DNA of 64,000 bases from Flaccisagitta enflata (taxonomy: Eukaryota > Chaetognatha > Sagittoidea > Aphragmophora). Positions within the stretch are counted from its first letter, which is position 1; each line of letters begins with the position of its first letter. The stretch lies in NCBI GenBank assembly GCA_965153355.1, contig OZ231128.1, positions 40,424,001-40,488,000 on the forward strand. The letters are read 5' to 3'. This document shows, piece by piece, positions 51,696 through 61,867 of this stretch. Under the pieces are notes generated by a model that had not been told where the DNA came from, made no database searches, and saw only the letters and a program-made list of their open reading frames with translations. Position numbers and translations under genes: made by a program.

Positions 51696-51823
51696 CACCG
51701 AACAGAGCTCCACTCCGAATTATTTTCTGATTTATTCTCACCAAAAAAAAATCACGACTACTCGGTTTCCCTCGACTCTGACTGAAATCAGTGGCCCTCG
51801 GGCCAAGTGATTTCAATCCAGAA
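51696..51823 (+). promoter_or_regulatory. LINE 5' leader
   Basis: From the point where array similarity stops (CATATGACACCGAACAGAGC) to the ORF1 start codon. It holds CCTCGGGCCAAGTGATTTC and a run of nine A. By analogy with other LINEs an internal promoter may sit here or in the adjoining array units. That is inference; I see no diagnostic promoter motif. Confidence 0.5.
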
Positions 51824-53241
51824 ATGGCCAACGGCGATTTTGTTTCGGTTCAAGACAAAGTGATCCTATCTGATGTCCTCTTTTACCTACAAAACAAGAT
51901 GCATACTACGGCCTTTGATGACATTATTAAAACATGCAATATGTTTTATGATCATCAATATGTTTTAAACGAAAAACAACGCTTTTTCGACGCCATTGGC
52001 AAAAAATCAATGGGAAGGCGTACAAGCGACAAAAAAATCAAAGACATTGGCGACATACTTATCAAAATGCGTGCACGAGACGACAATCAAGACTTCATGC
52101 CTGTCTGTGCTGCAAGAAGTCTCAGCAACATCCCGCTCACGGACGACGGTACTGTCTCAAACTCTCAAATATTAGGCAGTCTTCGACACGTTCAAAAGGA
52201 ATGCATATCCCGACAATGCTTTGAATCTTCTCTTGCGACCCTAAAGACAGATCTCATGAACGCAATTGCCCTCAGCGTCACAAGCGTTTCTAATTTGTCA
52301 AGACCGTCCTCGTCGTCGGCTCTTCTGACACCGCGAAGAGCACTATCGGCTAGATCTCCATTGTCCACGGCGATCCCTTCCGCTATATCGCCATTCGATC
52401 TTGGCGACCCTTCTGCTTTGGGAGCAGTTGCGGCACCAGCGCCACCAGCAGCAACCGCATCAGAGGCGCATATTTCGGCGCCAATAGCGACGGCTGACAA
52501 TGTGGTTACGTCGTCAACGGCAACGCCAACGACGTCGTCAACGCCGACGCCAATTGCCGCATCGACAACGACGGCGTCAACAGCAGCTTCAACAGCAATC
52601 TCAATGGCAGCTTCAGTGGCGGCGTCAACGGCTGCGTCAGTTCCTCTAACAGCCGCTTTATCAACTGCTACAGCATCTGTAGCCTTGGCAGGATCTCATC
52701 CGACCAACAACGTCATTGAAGCATCAGCAGCAGCACCAGCAGCATCAGCAGCAACAACAATAACACCAACATCACAAACAGCAGCATCAATGACAACAAC
52801 TACGACACACTCATCACCAATAATGGCGTCAACGTGTGATACATCACCCTCGACATCATACAATAATGATGATTATCAAACCGCCGGCAGACGACGTGGA
52901 AACAATCGAGCAAATGGTGGCTTCAACTCTGCACGTGGCTCAAGTTGGCCGCGAAAAGCCGCCAATCTTGTGGTCGGTAAAAAAGTGGTCGACGGCCAAG
53001 TCTCCTGGCGTGGCGCGGACCTAACAACTGACGTTTTCGTTGGGAATGTCTCTGCCGAAGCAACTCAAGAAGAAGCTAAGGCAGCGATATCTGAGTTTGG
53101 AGTAAAAGTGTTCCAGCTGGAAGTGATAAAAAAATATCCTCACAGCCAATGCTTCCGCGTACGAATTCCAAAATCTGACTATGATAAGCTCCTTGAAGCA
53201 CCGTGGCCATTTGGAATGGTTATTCATCGCTTCTTTCGTAG

Positions 53242-53328
<87 letters not shown>

Positions 53329-53428
53329 CGGTGTCAGTGGTGACGGCGCCGCTGTGGTCCGAGGCGGCGGCGGCGGCCGCAGCAGCAATGGCGGCGGCGG
53401 TGGCGGCTCCGCGAGAATTGACGTTTGA
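51824..53428 (+). CDS. Non-LTR retrotransposon ORF1 protein (534 aa, intact)
   Basis: A presumed nucleic-acid-binding chaperone of the retrotransposon particle. I chose the ATG at 51824 (MANGDFVSVQDK); upstream in-frame codons lack an ATG. Residues 1-150 are mixed alpha-type sequence (KVILSDVLFYLQNKMH; KKIKDIGDILIKMRARDD). Residues about 155-350 are Ala/Ser/Thr/Pro-rich and probably disordered. Residues about 399-466 (TTDVFVGNVSAEATQEEAKA ... CFRVRIPKSDYDKLLEAPWP, shown in part) look like the RRM-like/esterase-free RNA-binding fold common in LINE ORF1 proteins. A run of about 29 Asn (AAC)n at 474-502 follows, then a Gly/Ser/Arg-rich tail. There is no CCHC knuckle. The frame is fully open, suggesting recent activity. 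The (AAC)n tract is probably length-variable. The stop is followed after two bases by the ORF2 ATG. Assignment rests on position and architecture, not on a database match. Confidence 0.85.
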
Positions 53429-53430
53429 CA

Positions 53431-54702
53431 ATGGCCAATCTTCGGCTATCTTTCTCGACCCATAATCTCAATGGATTTTCAAGGAATAGAGAATTTCTAA
53501 AAAATCGCTGCGGCAATGAACCAGATACAATACAGTGCATGCAGGAACACTGGTTAAAGCCGCCTTTCAAACGTGTTAAAGGCGTCAACGAACTACGTCA
53601 TGTCCACAACGACTTTGAAGGATTCGGGACATCGGCAATGAAGGATTCCATTGGAAAAAAGTTCTAAAAGGACGTCCATTCGGCGGCACAGGCTTCTTAT
53701 GGAATAAGAAACTTGCAAAATGTCTACATCCGCGGGTTGATTTAAAACATGAACGAGTTACGGTTCTTCAAGTAAATGATACACGATTTAATCTATTATG
53801 CATTAATGTTTACTTGCCTTTTTTTGACACTTCAAATGTTAATGAACAAACACGCTTGTATGAAGATACAGTAGGTTTCATAGAACATGTCATGATTTCT
53901 CATCCTAATTTTAAGTTTATTTTACTCGGAGATTTTAATTGTAATGTGTACAATAACAACCATCCTTTTACTCCAATTATACGAAATCTAATGTCACGGC
54001 ATAACCTCATATGTACCTTTGACCTGCGGGATAATTTTGATCCAAACAGTGCTTTCACTAGATCTAGCTCCGGTGCCAATGGTGAAGTTTTCTCTTTATT
54101 GGATTTTATACTTGTATCACATGACTTAAAAGACTTAGTCTCAAATGTTACTATTAATCACTTTTCGGATAATTTAAGCGATCATGTACCAGTAACGGCT
54201 GATTTTGACTTGGTTCTTTCTGACATCGTTACTCATAAATCTGAATTTCGTCCTGCCAGTATAAACTGGGAAAATGTAAATGAAAAAGTACAGATGCAGT
54301 ATGAGAATTTAATGGAGAATAACCTACGCGCGATTAACGTTCCTTTTCATAATCTACTTCATGGTAATTGTTGCTGCGACAGCAGCGACCACATTTTTGC
54401 TATTGAAAAATATTTTAATGACATTGTTACTGCTATTAGTGATGCCGACAAATGCATTCCGCGATCGCGTCCGGGTTTATCGAAAGGTTTCTGGAATGAT
54501 GAATTGTCAAATTTAAAGAATGCTTCTTATGATGCATTTGTGTTGTGGCGTGACTCCGGTAGACCGTCATCCGGTTTTATATTTGATTTAAAAAAAAATG
54601 CTCATTATCGTTACAAATGTGCAATACGTAAATCGAAAAAGATGTCTGACCAGGATCTTAGTGATAAGATACACGAAAGCCTTATTGATGGCTCTGGAAG
54701 AA
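53431..54702 (+). pseudogene. Non-LTR retrotransposon ORF2, endonuclease part only, frameshifted
   Basis: Encodes an APE-type (exonuclease-endonuclease-phosphatase fold) endonuclease that nicks target DNA for target-primed reverse transcription. It begins MANLRLSFSTHNLNG; the Asn of HNLNG and the Glu of MQEHWL match the metal-binding positions. The first frame stops at 53665, after an A-run (GGAAAAAAGTT). The reading continues in another frame, consistent with loss of one base. Later motifs are intact: LLGDFNCN near 53930, SLLDFILVS near 54095 and the catalytic LSDHVPV near 54175. The linker after the endonuclease reaches about 54700, then an A-run begins; the reverse transcriptase and C-terminal region are absent. 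The ORF1 stop and this start read TGACAATG, an arrangement suited to reinitiation. The copy cannot be autonomous. Confidence 0.88.
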
Positions 54703-54708
54703 AAAAAG

Positions 54709-54741
<33 letters not shown>
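54703..54741 (+). repeat. A-rich run joining LINE and BEL/Pao sequences
   Basis: GAAGAAAAAAAGAAAA leads into a run of about 28 A. It begins exactly where the LINE endonuclease linker stops and ends where unrelated gag-like coding sequence starts. It could be the poly(A) tail of a prematurely polyadenylated LINE transcript, or an A-microsatellite at a recombination point. It is translated as poly-Lys in the fused frame. Confidence 0.85.
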
Positions 54742-54742
<1 letters not shown>

Positions 54743-57480
54743 TACCAGGAGATCAGACCCTGGGATAAAAAAAAACGATAATTCGAGCTCAGATTTGAAC
54801 CAGAATTTGAACCAGACTTTACCCTCAGGCCAGACCTCTAATATGAATGAGAACCTAATGAAGCTCTCAGGGACCACCGCTTCACCCCGGAGACCTCAAG
54901 ACCCAAATTACAAGACCTTCAAGATACCACATGAGGAAGGTTTGCATCTTCCGCTTAGAACAATCGTGGCCCCAGCGTTTATAACCATAGGGAACACAAC
55001 CTTTGTACCTGGGAACCCATTTGTTGTTCAACCGACTGCTACGACCACCAACGTGACCTGGTCTTACCAAAATTACACCTACCCTTCCTACCACCAATCT
55101 AAGGACCCACTAATACACCAACCTGACCCACGGGTAAGCAGTGTTCACACTGCTCAATCCCCAACTGACAGAGAGGCAGTTAGCCAACAAGCTTTGCTCG
55201 CTCATCAGCTCATGTCCCAAAACCAACCTCAGAAAGACAAGGTTTTTACGGGTTTAGACAAGAAAATCGACTTTGAATCTCATGGACAAAATTTCACAAG
55301 GTGACACAGATTGAGGAGTCGAACCCTACAATGGTATCATTGGAACTGAAACATTGGTTTGGCGGGCCCCCTGGCATCATTGTTAGAAATTACAGTAATG
55401 GTTCAAATGCACTGGAAAACATTGACAGGACTCTAGCTCAATTGAAAGCTGAGTATGGACGTAGAAAGGACACAGCCAGAAAAATGTTAGATGACACTTT
55501 GACCGGGCCTCAGATCAATGCTAAGGATCACAAAGCCTTACAGACTTTCATTTATCATCTGCAAAATGCGCATCTCAGGTCCATTGAGACAAATTAGGAG
55601 GCAACGTTTAACACGTCAGACACATACAATACGGTTTTGAATAAAAAATTACCCTCTTTGATTTCACATTGGGCAGTAGAAAGCCAAAAACATGAAGACC
55701 GTTTCTTGAGGGATGGTCAGTATATTCATAACCTTCAAAGACTTTCTTGCCTTTCTTAAAACCCAATACAGGATTGCGGAAAGGAAGGCAGAAATTTCCG
55801 ATCGATCGACCACCGCTGCCAAATTGCAGGTGGACAGACCCCCAATGGGAAATCTATTGGGGGAAATGGACCTCAGCCTTTTCAGAGGAATGGACGCAAG
55901 AAAACTACAGCCCGAATCGCAGCCGTAAATCCGGAACTTGATGAAGAGGATTTGGAAGAATGCGACAAAGAAATCGACAAGGAAGCCGTCAAAGCGGCGG
56001 CTGCGGCTGCTGCTGCGCCAAAACAACAACCAATGAAACAGAGTCTAGGACAAAGAAACGAAAAAAGATTGGGAAAATCGGAGGGGAAAAGTCCCTCTGA
56101 TAATCAATCATGCCAGGTATGTAATGGGAAAGAACAACACTATTTAGACCAGTGTAAGAGCTTTATTGACAGTGACAAAAAGTTTAGCCTATGCTTTAGC
56201 AAAGAATATTGCTACCGATGTCTATGTAAAGGCCATATGGCTTCCTCATGTACCTCAGATCAAACTTGCTCAGTGTGTGGCAAACGCCACCATGACTTGT
56301 TGCATGACGCAGAAAGACCCGAAGGAAACCCTTTGGGAGAAATGACCAGCGGCAGCGTTTGTGGAATGTGGTGCAATCCACCCCGTAGTGCCAGTCCGAG
56401 TAAGGTGGGGGGATTGCTTCACTACCACTTTGGCATTATTAGATTCTGGTGCCACTTGTGAAGCTATTTTAGATGAAGTGGCATATGAAATTGACGCTGA
56501 AATTGAATCTAGACCATGCAACCTGTCAACCTTTAATTCCAAGATTTACAACCCTGATACTGAATTTGCCAAATTCATTGTTGAAACTTTAGATGGCTCT
56601 TTTTCTATCAATGTCAATAAAGCTCTGATGGGAAATATTCTCTCCGCTGAAAATGAAAAACCATTGTGTCAAAGTGATGTGAAAGGACTATATTACCATT
56701 CGGACATAACTATTGAAGAACTACCCAATAAAACTATTGGGGTGATTTTGGGTTGGCGTTTTGTGTATACGTGGAAAAATGAATATAGATTTGAAAGTGA
56801 ATCTAAGCCACTCGCGATTAAGACTATGTTCTCTTGGTGTCTGATAGGCCCCCCATTAGAAACCCTGGATGAAACCATTAGTCTTTCTACGGGATTTGCT
56901 ATGATTGAAGCTGAGGAAAAATCATTGCAAAAGGAAATTGATCACACGTTAAGACATGATTTCATAATGAAAGGCCATGAAGCCTTTTTGCCTGAACAAA
57001 CTCATCTTTCAGTTAATGACTATTATTCTTTAAAACAAATGAAAGATACTTTATATTTTGATCCAGAATCTGGTCACTGGGTTTGCGGTGTCCCATGAAA
57101 AAATGGGAGGGAAGTTGCAACCAAAAAAATGAACGCAGTGGATTTTTTCACGAATGCTAAAAACAGATTATTAAAAGAAAGAACCAACTTTGAAAAATAC
57201 CCCGTTAGAAAGGCTGGTGTTTTTGCCCAAATGAATAGACTCTGTCATTAGGACATGCACAAATCATAACTGACACAGAGGTACCACAGGGGAGCCCTTG
57301 TGTCTATCTTCCCATTTATGTTGTATGGAGGGCAGATAAGCAAAATAAAAACCATATTTGTTTAGATGCCACCTCACAAGTTAAAGGTAGTATAGGAAAT
57401 ATGGAACTGGGGGATCTGAAAAAAAAATTTGTCGGCTGTTTTCAATTTCAAGTAAACAACTTGCCTCAGCCCTTGGTTTT
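54742..57480 (+). pseudogene. Decayed BEL/Pao-type LTR retrotransposon, gag to start of RT
   Basis: Gag-like sequence (54800-55600, with a frame break near 55300) includes GLDKKIDFESHGQNFT, LELKHWFGGPPG and AEYGRRKDTARKML. After an internal stop near 55597 and further shifts, 55952-56461 carries nucleocapsid zinc knuckles. These are C-X2-C at residues 54/57, a standard C-X2-C-X4-H-X4-C (CYRCLCKGHMASSC, 87-100) and C-X2-C-X3-HH (106-114). In the next frame, 56361-57098 holds an aspartic protease with LLDSGAT (Asp28) and a later GVILGWRFVY segment. From 57099 to about 57480 broken frames still show the entry to a Pao-type reverse transcriptase (VYLPIYVVWRAD, ICLDATSQ). The RT core, RNase H, integrase and LTRs are absent. 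There are at least five breaks, so this is an old, inactive relic. Order and motifs fit BEL/Pao. I give no repaired sequence. Confidence 0.85.
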
Positions 57481-57484
57481 TCAC

Positions 57485-57955
57485 TAATCAAGTGAGCACA
57501 ATGCTTGCTGATACCTATACAAATGATACAATGTATATTAACCAAATGCCGCGAGGGTAAGTCAAAATAATGCAAAAAAAGCAGTCTAAGAAGTCTTTAC
57601 TGGTTCTAGCTAGAGCAATGGTATTTGTATGTTACCAAATCTAATATTGTGTTTCTTTAAGAAGACTTAGGAAAATTCCAAATTCATAGAATATAGCTGA
57701 GTAATTTTGGAATTTGGGGCAAAAAATCGCATCAAAATCGGATGTTGCGCACTGCTGCGCATTGTGTACATGTGTTAACTTTGCCAATTGAAAATTCTAT
57801 GCTTGTGTGATGGCAAACTTTTATCGTGCGCGCAGACAATTTCTGCATTTCATTCATGGAACTTGCGCTGATATACTTTTCATGAAATTAGCAACAAATA
57901 TGAACAAAAGTATATCATTGGAAAGCTTATGACTTGGGGAATGCAATGGTGCACA
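57485..57955. other. No recognisable feature
   Basis: Unassigned AT-rich sequence downstream of the BEL/Pao relic. I looked for an LTR or a polypurine tract and saw none I could support. Confidence 0.5.
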
Positions 57956-57959
57956 CCAA

Positions 57960-58345
57960 CATGAGCGGACACTATGTTAAAATGAGCCTGCTTGCTCATA
58001 AGTGAGCATGCATGCCTATAATTGAGCGCACGTTTCATAATGAGCGTAAACAATTTTTTAAGCAACTTGACGCATTTGATAGTAAGTTGGCAAACATTGT
58101 ATTCCCATTTGCTCATCATTGAGCAAGTTAGCTCATAAATGAGCGAGTTTGTTTTAAAATATGCAAAGATTCCAAAAAATCCTCAAATATAGTAAAAAAT
58201 GAAAACTAGTCTCCTTCTTCATGTAAGTTTAAACCAATTAAGTTTTCTAAAAATGGCTTGATGTAGGCTCATGATGAGTGAGTTGGCTAAAAATGAGCAA
58301 GTAGGCACAAATGAGCGAGTAGGCTCAAAATATGCGATTCAGCTC
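57960..58345 (+). repeat. Dispersed ATGAGC motif cluster
   Basis: The motif (A)ATGAGC or GCTCAT(T) occurs more than 20 times at irregular spacing, often as GCTCATAAATGAGC near-palindromes. It recalls the GAGCTAAATGAGC units at 40.9 kb but has no fixed period. Confidence 0.65.
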
Positions 58346-58751
58346 TGAATGCACGATTTAGCTAAGAAAAAAGTAAAATGACTAAGAGTGGGCAAAGTCT
58401 CTCAAAACAAACCTTAGCCAGCTGAGTCGTCCTAGATTTCATGGTTCTAATGACTTGACAATTTCTTTGATTTTGCAAGTGTGCATTTTTGTACTGAATA
58501 TGCTTCAAAACTATGTGTATGAATGACATATCAATGGAAGCCCCTGCACTCTGGCTTCATTCTAATACCAAATTTGTTGCATTTGACTCCGGTTGACTTG
58601 ATCTGCGCCGCTAGACTAAAAATGGTGGGGTTAATGCTCAAACATGCCCCCCTTTGATTTTGCCAAAATTTTTATCAAAAGTATCTCTCATCAACAGGTG
58701 CACATGGATGAAGTCATTTGAACTCGGACTCATCATCTTAACAGTCAAATA

Positions 58752-58856
58752 AGACCCGGTAATTAGACCTAATGACCTATCCTTGGTCATTAGAATGGAA
58801 ACCTAGTTGTAGCCATCAAGTCATTAAAGGTATTAATTCTAATGGCTTAAGTACTC
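58752..58856 (+). repeat. Dispersed repeat, inverted partner at 63885-63990
   Basis: CCGGTAATTAGACCTAATGA, CCTTGGTCATTAGAATGG, AGCCATCAAGTCATTAAAGG and TATTAATTCTAATGGCTTAA match the reverse complement of 63885-63990 with modest divergence. Confidence 0.8.
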
Positions 58857-59147
58857 TTTTTAGATGCATATGTCAGGAACGCATTTCTATAAAGGGGTTC
58901 GTCCATCCATCCATCCGTCCGACCGACCGTCCGTCCATCTGTCTGTCTGTCTGTCCATCTGTCTGTGTGTCAGTATGTCTGTTATGCCCATGCAAGAACT
59001 GCGTTTCTTGGCTGTTTTTGGCCACATAATGAGATCCTATACTGAATCTAATGAGTGACAAAGGTATTTATCTATTTTTCCATCTGTCTCTCCACATATG
59101 GCACATGATGAACAGAAGCAGAGACACATTGCCAGGTTGGGCTTGTT
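58857..59147 (+). mobile_element. R1c element, most complete copy
   Basis: TTTTTAGATGCATATG head, (CCGTCCAT)n and (CTGT)n tract, core GCAAGAACTGCGTTTCTTGG with CCACATATGGCACATGATGA, and tail CCAGGTTGGGCTTGTT. It defines the R1c subfamily, whose architecture parallels R1a and R1b. Confidence 0.8.
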
Positions 59148-59279
59148 GTCGTAAAGCTTTCCTTTATGCGGACAATTTCAGCAGGGCCATGCTCAGTGAT
59201 TTTGGGCCACTATAAAAGCCAAAAGTCTTTGCCCCCTGCCATGCCAGGGGGCTCTGGACTCTTTTTTTTTTTATTTTTC

Positions 59280-59350
59280 CTACTTTGGTCCTTTTTGGGC
59301 AGCAGCCTAAAAGGTGCCAATGACCTATGCTTTCACATATGCAGCCATTT
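59280..59350 (+). mobile_element. R2 end fragment
   Basis: TTTTTGGGCAGCAGCCTAAA with AATGACCTATGCTTTCACAT only. No minisatellite follows. Confidence 0.7.
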
Positions 59351-59429
59351 TGATGTTTTCTTAAAAAGGGGAATTGACTTTTGTCTGTCAGCAAGCGACC
59401 TCTAATCGCAAAATGTTTTTGGTGGGATT

Positions 59430-59493
59430 TGCTTTAGGGTTAGGGGCTGGGTTAGGGTTAGGGGTGAGTTTGGGGTGAGTTTAGGGTTAGGCT
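59430..59493 (+). repeat. Degenerate TTAGGG-like tract
   Basis: GTTAGGG, GGGTTAGGGTTAGGGG and GTTTAGGGTTAGG units. Oriented opposite to the CCCTAA tract at 60440-60560. Confidence 0.75.
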
Positions 59494-59580
59494 GAGCCGG
59501 ATCACCCATTAGGCTTATAAGGCTTAAGCCTTAGGCCCCGCGGTAAGGGGGGCCCCGCCGTACACCCCCTACCTCTTGAA
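59494..59580 (+). mobile_element. GCCGGATCA / GGCCCCGCGG element fragment
   Basis: GAGCCGGATCACCCATTAGG with CTTATAAGGCTTAAGCCTTA and GGCCCCGCGGTAAGGGGGGC nearly repeats 33088-33170. The closing inverted end is not present. Confidence 0.8.
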
Positions 59581-59875
59581 AAAAAGAGAAAAAGAAAAAA
59601 AGGAGAAGAAAAAAGGGGGGAAAAAAAGAAAAAAGAAAGAAAAAAGAAAAAAGAAAGAAAAAAGAAAAAAAAAAGAAAGAAAGAAAGCAAGAGAGGAAGA
59701 AAGAGAGGAAGAAAAAAAAGCAAGAAAGAAAGGAAGAAAGAAAAAAAGAATGAATAAAAGAAAAAATGAAAGAAAAAAAAACTAATAAAAGTAAGAAAAA
59801 CAAATAAAAGAATGAAAAAATGAAAAAAATACATTGAAAGAATGAAAAAAAAAAAGATGGAAAGAAAGGAAGAGA
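59578..59875 (+). repeat. About 300-bp purine tract (GAAA/AAAG)n
   Basis: Nearly pure A/G with GAAAGAAA, AGGAAG and GAAAAAA units. Long lysine/glutamate or phenylalanine frames are artefacts. Confidence 0.93.
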
Positions 59876-59883
59876 TCCAGAGT

Positions 59884-60134
59884 AAGAGCGTGTTTCTAGT
59901 GACTGCCATAAACGCGTTTCTTTCCGTGAAACACAATCACAACACAAACACACATCCAAGAATACCAACTGTCCCACAAGGGAGTGAGCAAACTGAGTGA
60001 GCAAGTGTAGTGAGCGTAGCGATGTGGAGCGCTGTGGAGAAAATGAGTGGAGTGAGCGATATGAGCGAACAAATGTAGCGAGCGACCGGGAAGCACATTC
60101 AAAAACGCGATTGTCTCTGACGAGAAACGCCCCC
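59884..60134 (+). mobile_element. R3 element copy 4
   Basis: AGCGTGTTTCTAGTGACTGC ... CGAGAAACGCCCCCC (shown in part). GAGCG-type units are on the plus strand. Confidence 0.82.
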
Positions 60135-60408
60135 CTAGTCGCAGACAATTACGTTTTCATGGGCCACTTGGTCGCTCATTATGGTTGTTCACTTGTTATG
60201 TTTGTTCGCTCACACCACTCTCTGTGCTCATTTGCTCTGGAGCCCTCTGCTTCGCTACATTTATTTGGCTTACTTGCTCCCTTCACAGCCTCACTCACTC
60301 TTTTTGCTCACTCCCTTGTGGACAGTTATAAACTATGAATATGTGTTTGTGCTGTAAACGCGTTGAATCGGAAGAAACGCGTTTTTGTCGTCACTAGAAA
60401 TGCGCCCT
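60135..60408 (-). mobile_element. R3 element copy 5, inverted and abutting copy 4
   Basis: TAGTCGCAGACAATTACGTT through CACTAGAAATGCGCCC. Its orientation is opposite to copy 4, and the two share the GCCCCCCTAGTCGC junction, forming a loose 525-base inverted pair. Confidence 0.8.
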
Positions 60409-60439
60409 CAGAAAAGCGTAATAGTGCTATACTTTTTTA

Positions 60440-60560
60440 TAACGCTAACCCAAACCCTAACCCGTGACGCTCATGAGCGTGTACATGGCGCAAACCCTAG
60501 CCCTAACCTCTGAACCCTAACCTCCAAACCCTAACCCCAACCTCGTTATCCAGCCCTAAC
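60440..60560 (-). repeat. Degenerate CCCTAA-like tract
   Basis: AACCCAAACCCTAACCC, AAACCCTAGCCCTAACC and CCAGCCCTAACCCTAAGG units, irregular. Confidence 0.75.
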
Positions 60561-60860
60561 CCTAAGGATTCCTAGCCTTGAGGTCCAAATCCCACTCTGA
60601 GGTCCAAATTCCAGCCTCTTGGCCTTGAAGCCCATATCCCATAAGCTTTGAGGCTAATAAACTGACCTTGAGACCCAAATCCCAGTCTGGAGGCCTTAAT
60701 CCCAAAAACTTACTAAGCGTAGGTCATCAGCTCCTTTGGGGCCGCTGCCCCTCTAACCACCTCACACCCACATACACTCACTTAGGGGCAACGGGTACTG
60801 CTGACCATCCAACACTTTTGCAACTATTGGGCATCTGCCCCGAAGGGCCTATGACTTGTC
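60561..60860 (+). mobile_element. R2-type minisatellite fragment
   Basis: Degenerate GAGGTCCAAATCCCA units (60570-60700), then TAGGTCATCAGCTCCTTTGG, GGCCGCTGCCC and GGGGCAACGGGTACTGCTGA. Confidence 0.7.
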
Positions 60861-60864
60861 AAGC

Positions 60865-61160
60865 CTAAAATCTGACCTTCAAGGTGTGAAGAATGGACGG
60901 AGGGACCAACAAAGTGTGGACGCGATGTGGGGACATTGCTAAATTGTGCATGAGACGGGTCAACCATGACACAAAAGTTTTTGTTTGGGTTGTTGATGAT
61001 CTCAAAAAAGATTTCAACCCTTGTTTAGCATTTTTTGTCTGCCAAAAAAATAGCTAATGATCGCTATCTTGCACAAAATGGCAATTTTTTTTTTTTTTGG
61101 CATTTGAAAGGTAACACCATACTAATGACTCCTCTAAAGCATCTGTACTTCAGAGCTCAA
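60865..61160. other. No recognisable feature
   Basis: Unassigned sequence apart from a short GGACGGAGGGACC run near 60895. Confidence 0.5.
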
Positions 61161-61167
61161 TTGTTTT

Positions 61168-61590
61168 TTGTCGCAGACACTCTAGAGGAGGCCTTGTCTG
61201 TCAGTCTGTTGGTCAGTTGGTCTGTTTGTCCATTGGTTTGCCGTTGGTCCATGGTGATCAAGTTAACAAGTAACGCGGGGTCACAATATCGTTGTGGATG
61301 GGTGGGCAGGGGCAGCCAACCCCCGTTAATACCCATTGCCCCACCCAACCCCTTTTCAATTCAGACACTTACACAAAAAGCTTTTAAAGCGCTCATTTTC
61401 CCACTTTTCAACTAGTGCTGATGGACAGACGGATGGTCAGACGGACCAACACTCCAACAGACCGACGGAAACACGCATTTGTCATGAATGAACGTTCTGC
61501 AGTTGTGTGCGAAGGATTTGGAACAGGGTTGCATGCCCCTGCCCACCCATCCGCAATGATATTGTAACCCTGCGTTACTTGTTTTTGATT
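61168..61590. mobile_element. Two R1b elements, one inverted
   Basis: A head-like CGCAGACACTCTAGAGGAGG with TTGTCTGTCAGTC tract begins at 61170. A minus-strand R1b tail (AACAAGTAACGCGGGGTCAC, GGGTGGGCAGGGGC) is at 61266. A GGACGGACC-type tract is at 61425-61470. A plus-strand R1b tail (CCTGCCCACCCATCCGCAAT, CGTTACTTGTT) ends at 61581. Confidence 0.75.
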
Positions 61591-61643
61591 ACCCATCACA
61601 TATGGTCCACTGTTACAGAGCGGCTCAAAAAAAGCTTTAAGTA

Positions 61644-61819
61644 CAGTAAAACTCCGCCTCATCGGTCTCATTGGGACTAAAGATTTCTCACCTTTATCTC
61701 AGGTTCACCATTATAGAGAGGTGAAATCACATAAGAAACTGTCATTTGGGACTTTAAAATGTTGACCTTTATTGATGGGGAACCTTTAAAAGCGAGTCGG
61801 TTACTGCGGGTTCCCACTG
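61644..61819. mobile_element. 176-bp TA-flanked element with pogo/Tigger-like ends
   Basis: The left end is CAGTAAAACTCCGCCTCATC and the right end, on the other strand, is CAGTGGGAACCCGCAGTAAC. TA flanks both sides (61642-61643 and 61820-61821). It is a miniature non-autonomous element of the type also seen at 28109. Confidence 0.85.
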
Positions 61820-61867
61820 TAGTTATAACTATCATTTTACTTTCTAAGACTAACCTAATCATCATTT

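Noticed and set aside
44950-51831. Recurring 60-130-codon frames such as LIHHISHKSQWTKPLNESTV
   Set aside because: They recur because the array unit repeats. They lack a consistent start, end at unit borders and show stops between units. I cannot fully exclude a small protein, but nothing supports one.
54742-57480. LTRs around the BEL/Pao relic
   Set aside because: I looked for a repeated terminal sequence on both sides and saw none. The left side is cut at the A-run and the right side decays near 57480.
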